Source: Kitasatospora purpeofusca (GTDB lineage: Bacteria; Actinomycetota; Actinomycetes; Streptomycetales; Streptomycetaceae). From it: 64,000 bases of DNA. The DNA lies in the NCBI RefSeq assembly GCF_000718025.1, contig NZ_JODS01000012.1, positions 146,355-210,354 on the forward strand. The letters are read 5' to 3'. Position 1 is the first letter of the stretch. Each line of letters begins with the position of its first letter. Below are positions 59,072-64,000 of the stretch, piece after piece. Under the pieces are notes generated by a model, which saw only the letters and a list, made by a program, of their open reading frames with translations, was not told the DNA's origin and did not search any database. The translations under genes were made by a program, and so were the position numbers.

Positions 59072-59731
59072 CTAGGAGGACGTCGCGTTCGGGGAGTCCA
59101 CCGACGGAAGGGCTCTCGCCGTCTCCCCCGGGGTCCGGAACAGCTCGTCCAGATGGCGGGCCAGGATCGCCGTCGCCGCCTCGCCGGTGCGCTGGCCGCC
59201 CAGCACGCTGGAGCCCAGACCGTTCACCATGGCCAGCAGTCCGGCGGCGGCGATCCCGGGGTCCTTGCCGGGGTCGACCTCCCCGGCCTCCTGGGCCGCG
59301 GCGATGCGCTTCGCGAGGAAGCCCTCCAGCAGTTCGGGCTGCCGCGCGCCGTGCTTCTCCAGCACCTCGGGGTCGTTGAGCACCAGGGTGTAGTAGGCGG
59401 CGTAGGTCCTGGCGATCCGGCGGCTCTCCGGATCGGTCGGCAGGATGCACGACAGGATCGCGGTCACGGTGCCGCGCGGTGTGGGCGGGGATCCCGCCTC
59501 GCCGATCCACTTCTCCATGCGGGCCTGGAGCTGGGCGGCGAGCCGGGTCAGCGCGTCCAGCAGCAGCCCCTGCTTGGTCTCGAAGTAGTACTGCACCAGC
59601 CGCAGCGAGACGCCGGCCTCGGCGGCGACCGCCCGCATGCTGGCCGACTGCAGCCCCTGGGTGTCGGCGATCCGCAGCAGCGCCTCGGCGATCTGCCGTC
59701 GGCGTTCCTCGTGATCGACCCGCGCGGTCAT
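59072..59731 (-). CDS. TetR-family transcriptional regulator
   Basis: A 219-residue repressor: N-terminal helix-turn-helix (EERRRQIAEALLRIADTQG, then SMRAVAAEAGVSLRLVQYYFETKQGLL) and a helical ligand domain. ATG 59731 with GGGAGGTGG upstream. It is divergent from the hydrolase at 59795, and the 63-bp gap contains strong palindromes, so it most likely represses both itself and the hydrolase until a small ligand binds. Confidence 0.9.
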   Translation of the reverse strand: MTARVDHEERRRQIAEALLRIADTQGLQSASMRAVAAEAGVSLRLVQYYFETKQGLLLDALTRLAAQLQARMEKWIGEAGSPPTPRGTVTAILSCILPTDPESRRIARTYAAYYTLVLNDPEVLEKHGARQPELLEGFLAKRIAAAQEAGEVDPGKDPGIAAAGLLAMVNGLGSSVLGGQRTGEAATAILARHLDELFRTPGETARALPSVDSPNATSS

Positions 59732-59768
59732 GGTCCCACCTCCCTGGCACGCCCTCTCTGGTACACCC

Positions 59769-59795
59769 GTATCATGCCGTGATACACATGTATCA
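59769..59795. promoter_or_regulatory. overlapping palindromes, probable TetR operator
   Basis: GTATCA-TGCCG-TGATAC (59769-59785) and TGATACA-CA-TGTATCA (59780-59795) share a central half-site, giving three alternating GTATCA/TGATAC arms. The last base of the second palindrome is the A of the hydrolase ATG. Confidence 0.7.
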
Positions 59796-60670
59796 TGCGA
59801 ATCAGCCAGTTCAAGAACGACCGGGCCAGGGACCGATTCCGCACCGCCTACGAGCGCACCCTGGCCGAACTGTGGCCGGGGCCGCGGACGGCGCTGGACC
59901 TTCCGACCGCCTTCGGGACCACCCGCGTCTACCGGAGCGGGCCGCAGAACGGCGAGCCGATCGTGCTGCTGCCCGGATCGGGCGGCAACGCACTGATGTG
60001 GCACCGGTACATCGACGCACTCGCCGAGCACCGTCCGGTCCTCGCCGTCGACACGGTCGGCGAGCCGGGCGCGAGCGTGCAGACCGCCCCGATGGCCGAC
60101 GGCCGGGACGGCGCCGCCTGGCTGGACCAACTCCTCGCCGCACTGGACGTGACGGACGCCCATCTCGTCGGCTGCTCCTACGGCGGCTGGCTGGCACTCA
60201 ACCACCAGATCCACCACCCGGGACGAGCCGCGTCCCTCACCCTGGTGGATCCCGCCGGCTTCGCCGACTTCGGCGCCCGGTTCTACACCTGGCTGATCGC
60301 CGGCGCCCTCGCCGCGACAGCGCCGCGCCCGCTCCGCCCTCCACTGGCCCGCCTGGTCGGCAACAGCGCCGTCCTGGAACGCGAACTGATGGGCCTGATG
60401 CGCGCATCGACGGGGTTCCGCCGCGCACTCCCGGTGCCACCGGTCTTCTCCGACGAGGAACTCCGCCGTCTGCGTGTCCCCGCACTGTTCCTGCTCGGGG
60501 CGCGCAGCGCCATGCACGACTCGCGCAAGGTCGCCGACCGGCTCGGCGAGCTCGTGCCCGCGGCCCGGGTGGAGATCGTGCCCGGCGCCGGCCACGCACT
60601 GCCGACGGACCGCCCGGACCTGGTGGCCGACCGCATTCTCGGCAGCGTCGGACGCCAGGGCCACCTGTGA
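59795..60670 (+). CDS. alpha/beta hydrolase controlled by the divergent TetR regulator
   Basis: A 291-residue alpha/beta hydrolase: oxyanion-hole region VLLPGSGGNALMWHRYIDAL, nucleophile GCSYGGW, and catalytic His in VPGAGHALPTDRPD. LLGARSAMHDSRKVADRLGEL contains the region of the acid, although Asp is not at the commonest position. ATG 59795 has no ribosome site because the operator runs up to it, so the message may be leaderless. It probably hydrolyses a small ester, lactone or epoxide that also induces the TetR protein. Confidence 0.85.
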   Translation: MRISQFKNDRARDRFRTAYERTLAELWPGPRTALDLPTAFGTTRVYRSGPQNGEPIVLLPGSGGNALMWHRYIDALAEHRPVLAVDTVGEPGASVQTAPMADGRDGAAWLDQLLAALDVTDAHLVGCSYGGWLALNHQIHHPGRAASLTLVDPAGFADFGARFYTWLIAGALAATAPRPLRPPLARLVGNSAVLERELMGLMRASTGFRRALPVPPVFSDEELRRLRVPALFLLGARSAMHDSRKVADRLGELVPAARVEIVPGAGHALPTDRPDLVADRILGSVGRQGHL

Positions 60671-60914
60671 GCTGTCGCCGCCCGAGGGCACGGGGAAATT
60701 CGGTTGCCGCGGGCGGGCGACTCGCTCATGATCTCCCGCATGGACTTTTGAGGACTGCCACGTAGTACGTACCTGTCGCGCGATCGACCCCGGAGCCTGA
60801 CGACCCGGTCCCGGGGCGATGGGTCGCGCCCCTCGTGAGCATCCGTCGCAGAGCGGGAGCCGCCGAGTGAGTTCGGCCTGCCCTCCTGCTGAGTCCTGAA
60901 AGCACCCAACCCAT

Positions 60915-61616
60915 ATGAATACCGACCGCAAGGCCCTGTGGGCCGTGCGTCAGTCCGCCCTGCCCACCGTCGTCCGGTCCTGCCCGGACTGCCCCGGCAC
61001 GCGGCACCGCGCCTCGGGGAAGATCCGCGTCAACGCGAGCGGCAAGATGCTCGACGTGTGGCTGCTGCTGAGCTGCGCCACGTGCGACCGGACCTCGAAG
61101 GTGCCCGTCCACGAGCGCGCCCACGTCTCGACGCTGGAGCCGGCCCGGCTGGTGGCCTACGAGACCAACGACCCTTCAGCGGTACGGGAGTTGGTGACGA
61201 GCGCGTCGCTCGCGGCGAAGAACCGGTACCGGCTCGACTGGACCGGGACGTGGGAGCTGGAGACCCGCATGCCGCTGTACGCGCTCGACGACCCGAACCC
61301 GCTCCCGGTAGAGGTCCGCTTCGAGCTGCCCGCGCCGGTCCGGGTGGAGCGGCTGCTCCAGCTCGGTCTCGGCCTGAGCCGGGCCGAGGTGCGCCGTCTG
61401 GTCGCGGACGGGCGGATCCGCCTGCCGTTCGCGCCGGACGCCAAGGCACACCGGGACTTCGACCTCACCATCCACGGCCCCGGTTCCGTCGACGCGGCCA
61501 AGCACACGAAGTCCCCCGCCGTGCCCGACGCCGAGCACACCGGCCCGCCCCGGATCGGGCTGCCGCCCGCACCCGGCCGGGAGCTCCCGCGCCGGGCCGC
61601 GGCGGCCGGGAGGTAG
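60915..61616 (+). CDS. DUF1062 domain-containing protein
   Basis: A 233-residue protein matching DUF1062: two CxxC pairs, CPDC (23-26) and CATC near 54-57, around GKIRVNASGKMLDVWLLLSC, then a helical region and LGLGLSRAEVRRLVADGRIRLPF, which resembles a short S4-like RNA-binding helix pair. The cysteines probably hold zinc. Molecular function is not established. The C-terminus (from about 195) is low complexity. ATG 60915 has only a weak ribosome site. Confidence 0.8.
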   Translation: MNTDRKALWAVRQSALPTVVRSCPDCPGTRHRASGKIRVNASGKMLDVWLLLSCATCDRTSKVPVHERAHVSTLEPARLVAYETNDPSAVRELVTSASLAAKNRYRLDWTGTWELETRMPLYALDDPNPLPVEVRFELPAPVRVERLLQLGLGLSRAEVRRLVADGRIRLPFAPDAKAHRDFDLTIHGPGSVDAAKHTKSPAVPDAEHTGPPRIGLPPAPGRELPRRAAAAGR

Positions 61617-61627
61617 CCGCCGGCGGC

Positions 61628-61646
61628 CGCCGCGACGTCCGCGGCG
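61628..61646. terminator. hairpin between convergent genes
   Basis: CGCCGCG (61628-61634), loop ACGTC, CGCGGCG (61640-61646): a perfect 7-bp stem in the 32-base gap between two convergent genes. Confidence 0.5.
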
Positions 61647-61648
61647 CG

Positions 61649-63094
61649 TCAGCGGCGGGTCACCCTGACCACGCCGGTCTCGGTGCCCTGGTAGAGCGTT
61701 CCGTCCGGACCGGTGGTGCCGGTCATCTGCAGCGGGTTGTAGAGCAGTCCGAGGCCGATCCAGGAGCTGGAGAGCTGGGCACCGGTCCCGGGGTCGACGG
61801 TGGCGTAGGAGTAGGACGCGAAGGTCTGCGCCCCCGCCGAGCCGGTCGGGCCGCTGACGGTGAAGGTGTAGATCTTCCCGTCCCCCAGTGAGAGCCGCGG
61901 CAGCGCGGCCGACTTGACGTTGCTGTTCCAGACCGGGTGGCAGCCGTTGCCGTCGGCGTCGAGGTCGACCCGGCTCAGCCCGCCGTCGAACCCGGCCGAG
62001 GCCGGGACGCTGGCGGGCGCTCCGGCCGGGAGCGCGGGGTACGGGTAGCCGTAGGTGTTGGTGACGAAGACGCTGCGGCCGGAGGCGATGACGGCGTCCT
62101 CGGTGCCGCTCGCGGGGAACTGGGTGAGCACGGGTGTGGTGCAGACCGGGTTCGGACCGCCGGCGACGCGGTAGACGAGCAGGTTCTCGTGCGGCGCGGC
62201 GTTGTCGGTGATGGTGACGTACTCGGTGCCGGTGCCGGGGCCGAAGAAGCTGGGCGTCGCGCCCGTCCCCCAGCTCAGCTGGCCGGGCTTGCGGCCGGGG
62301 CCCCGGTCGTAGGGGGCGCGCCATTCGACGGTCGGGGTGCCGTCGGCGGTCTCGGTGAGCAGGTAGAGCGCGTGGTCGGTGGCGACGGCGGTGTGGCCGG
62401 GGACGGTGGAGATGCTGTTCTGCACACCCTCACCGGTGTTGAGGGTCCGGACCGCACCGGTGCTGGTGTCGACCGTGCCGATGGTTCCGCCGCCGGTGGC
62501 GAACCACACCCGGCCGTTCCAGCCGGGGCTGAGGCCGACGATGTTGTCCCCGGCCGGAACGGCCGCCCCGAGCGGGGTCGACTGGTCGACCGTCAACTTC
62601 CAACCGTCGGCGGTGAGGTGGTGGCCTATTCGCAGCAGGTTGTTGCCGCCGTCCACGAGCACCAGGGCGTCGGTGTTGTCGAGGTAGGCGTAGACCCCGC
62701 CGAACAGACTGCCCTTGGGCAGCGCCAGCGAGGCGAGGTCGGCGCCGGTCCCGGGGTCGAGCAGGTGCACGGTCGGGGTCTGCCCGAAGATCGTGGTGCA
62801 GAGGACCACCGGGCGGCGGTCGCTGCCGATCACCACGGTCGGGCAGGCCGAAGCGAGCGCCGTACGGCTCCAGTTGACGGCGCCGCTGCCGGGACCGGGG
62901 TAGGGCGTGGTGTCGCTGGACGCGCTGTCGCCGTGCATCGTCGCGGTACCGTTCGCGGCGGTGGCGGGGTTCGGCGGCGGCAGCGGCCCGAAGGTGCCGT
63001 CGGCGGCCCGGGCGGCGGTGGCGGGGGTGCAGAGCACCGCCGCGGCGGCGAGGGTCAGTGCGGTACGGACGGCGCGTTGGGTGCGCGGGCGCAT
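61649..63094 (-). CDS. secreted beta-propeller-like hypothetical protein
   Basis: A 481-residue exported protein: signal peptide (about 1-31, ARA-ADG), then repeated units of four-strand character (VHLLDPGTGADLASLALPKGS, GTIGTVDTSTGAVRTLNTG, ALYLLTETADGTPTVEWRA, GLSRVDLDADGNGCHPVWN). These resemble PQQ-type or YVTN propeller blades, ending YQGTETGVVRVTRR. No catalytic motif. ATG 63094 was preferred over 63181 because the signal peptide starts there and AGGAAC precedes it. Role unknown. Confidence 0.72.
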   Translation of the reverse strand: MRPRTQRAVRTALTLAAAAVLCTPATAARAADGTFGPLPPPNPATAANGTATMHGDSASSDTTPYPGPGSGAVNWSRTALASACPTVVIGSDRRPVVLCTTIFGQTPTVHLLDPGTGADLASLALPKGSLFGGVYAYLDNTDALVLVDGGNNLLRIGHHLTADGWKLTVDQSTPLGAAVPAGDNIVGLSPGWNGRVWFATGGGTIGTVDTSTGAVRTLNTGEGVQNSISTVPGHTAVATDHALYLLTETADGTPTVEWRAPYDRGPGRKPGQLSWGTGATPSFFGPGTGTEYVTITDNAAPHENLLVYRVAGGPNPVCTTPVLTQFPASGTEDAVIASGRSVFVTNTYGYPYPALPAGAPASVPASAGFDGGLSRVDLDADGNGCHPVWNSNVKSAALPRLSLGDGKIYTFTVSGPTGSAGAQTFASYSYATVDPGTGAQLSSSWIGLGLLYNPLQMTGTTGPDGTLYQGTETGVVRVTRR

Positions 63095-63590
63095 GGAGGA
63101 TCCCGTTCCTGGGGTCGAGGGGGAAGGGGAACCCGGTGGCCGTGCCGTCCCGCTCGTGCGCGGCACGCGGGCGCACCGCACGCGTACTTACGTATGTGTG
63201 CGGGGGTGCGGGTGCGTGCGTGCGGATGGGAACGGGGCCGATCGGCTCGGGTTCCGTGGCGGCCGGCCTCGTGCGGCGTGCGGCGGACGAGGTGTCGGCG
63301 GAGTGCGGGCCCGTCAGGCGACGTGGCGACAACCCGTGGTGGTGGCACGACCATGGTCGACATGGCGGCGGCTCACGAGCAGGGTCATGCCAGGGACTGT
63401 AACCGAGCCCGCGGCCGGGGACGAGTACCCGGCCACTCTGCGAGACGACTGCTCGGACGTCCGAGTTTTCGGGTCCCGGCTCCCGCGTTCCGGGTTCCGG
63501 GTTGCAGTTTCCGGGTTCCGGGGCCAATCCGCCGGCCCGTCGGCCGCGAATGGCGATCGAGCGCTTTCCCACCGGACCCAGGAGGTCTTC
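63095..63590. other. divergent intergenic region
   Basis: No gene supported in about 500 bp. It contains a 14-base direct repeat TTCCGGGTTCCGGG (63488-63501 and 63509-63522) and an A/T-richer patch near 63183-63200 that could hold the promoter of the secreted protein gene. The ECF sigma operon promoter should lie near 63400-63580. Confidence 0.45.
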
Positions 63591-63674
63591 ATGCACAGCT
63601 GCCGACCCGGCGGCAGGCCACGGCAGTCGATCGCGGCCACGGGTGCCGCCGGCGGCGGGGGGACGGGCCGGTGA
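63591..63674 (+). CDS. 27-residue leader ORF upstream of the sigma factor gene
   Basis: ATG 63591 has an ideal GGAGG site 5 bases upstream and opens a short frame, MHSCRPGGRPRQSIAATG and on, that ends GGGGTGR with a stop overlapping the sigma-factor start (GTGA, 63671-63674). It probably couples translation to the sigma gene; the peptide itself looks functionless (Gly/Arg rich). Confidence 0.45.
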   Translation: MHSCRPGGRPRQSIAATGAAGGGGTGR

Positions 63675-64000
63675 ACGCCGTCGTGTACCTCTCGGGTCCT
63701 CGGTACCGGGGCCCGGATCTGAAGGAACTGGTCGCCAGGACGGCGCTCGGCGACCAGGAGGCGTTCTCCCGGCTGTACGACGCGGTGGCCGGACCGATGC
63801 TGGGCCTGGTCCGGCGGGTGCTGCGGGATCCGGCGCAGTCCGAGGAGGTCGCCCAGGAGGTCATGTTCGAGCTGTGGCGCACGGCCGCCCGGTACGAGCC
63901 CGAGCGCGGTGAGGTGATGGCGTGGGTGCTGACGATGGCCCACCGGCGGGCGGTGGACCGGGTGCGGACGGCGCAGGCGGCCGCCGACCGGGAGCAGAAG
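63671..64000 (+). CDS. ECF RNA polymerase sigma factor, SigK-like (3' end outside the window)
   Basis: 110 residues are visible: DLKELVARTALGDQEAFSRLYDAVAG, then LVRRVLRDPAQSEEVAQEVMFELWRTAARYEPERG and VMAWVLTMAHRRAVDRVR. This is the region-2 sequence of an ECF sigma factor, with the SigK/SigL-type wording EVMFELWRTA. It directs core polymerase to stress-type promoters and normally has an RskA-like membrane anti-sigma encoded next; that gene would be beyond the window. GTG 63671 is translationally coupled to the leader ORF. Confidence 0.88.
   Translation, partial: MNAVVYLSGPRYRGPDLKELVARTALGDQEAFSRLYDAVAGPMLGLVRRVLRDPAQSEEVAQEVMFELWRTAARYEPERGEVMAWVLTMAHRRAVDRVRTAQAAADREQK

Overview
The window is high-GC actinobacterial DNA. 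Nearly every real gene has strong G/C bias at third codon positions, starts are ATG or GTG, and operons are packed with 4-base ATGA/GTGA overlaps. Gene content (MsiK-style sugar uptake without a local ATPase, many secreted lectin-like proteins, DnaE1, DUF2264, GH35) points to Streptomycetaceae (Streptomyces or Kitasatospora). dnaE near 45-48 kb marks chromosomal core; most of the rest is accessory metabolism. I saw no rRNA, tRNA, transposase or CRISPR array.

Layout. (1) 1-11 kb: a carbohydrate locus with a partial regulator, a GH35 beta-galactosidase, a second paralogous DeoR-HTH/sugar-binding regulator, a sugar isomerase, a DUF2264 protein, a CUT1 ABC importer (binding lipoprotein and two permeases) and a 2-hydroxyacid dehydrogenase. 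All five promoters I can read here carry GATCG/CGATC operator-like sequence between or beside their -35 and -10 boxes, so this looks like one regulon. (2) 11-12.6 kb: a 30-bp tandem repeat and a serine beta-lactamase-like hydrolase. (3) 12.7-23 kb: a tightly coupled operon that I read as an undescribed peptide natural-product pathway. It encodes lysine 2,3-aminomutase, a cupin/JmjC-like oxygenase, a SAM methyltransferase, a PGM1-type ATP-grasp ligase, a SET-domain protein, a FemAB-like transferase, an alpha/beta hydrolase, an MFS exporter, an overlooked 43-residue peptide and an unrecognised 614-residue protein. (4) 23-25 kb: an orphan beta-rich protein and a decayed gene. (5) 25-30 kb: a two-component system divergent from DedA and two PAP2 phosphatases, then a secreted bulb-type lectin.

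(6) 30-42 kb: a second biosynthetic locus with a divergent P450, long-chain polyprenyl synthase, UbiG-like methyltransferase, MenA/UbiA prenyltransferase, Baeyer-Villiger-type monooxygenase, DUF2834 protein, squalene-hopene-type class II cyclase, phytoene desaturase/HpnE-like oxidase and an aromatic-ring-type FAD hydroxylase. Together these suggest prenylation of an aromatic or quinoid head followed by polyene cyclisation and oxidation (a meroterpenoid) rather than plain hopanoid synthesis. (7) 42-49 kb: a secreted ricin-B lectin protein with duplicated C-terminal modules, a SRPBCC protein, dnaE, a striking poly-G/poly-C tract and a LysE exporter whose N-terminus is lost at that tract. (8) 49-64 kb: a GtrA protein, a sphingomyelinase-D-like phospholipase, paired CNNM/CBS membrane proteins, a four-EF-hand calcium protein, a NarL-type two-component system next to an MMPL transporter, a TetR/hydrolase pair with an operator touching the hydrolase start codon, DUF1062 and secreted beta-propeller-like proteins, and the start of a SigK-like ECF sigma factor gene that runs off the end.

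Assignments rest on motifs and family knowledge read by eye; no database search was run.
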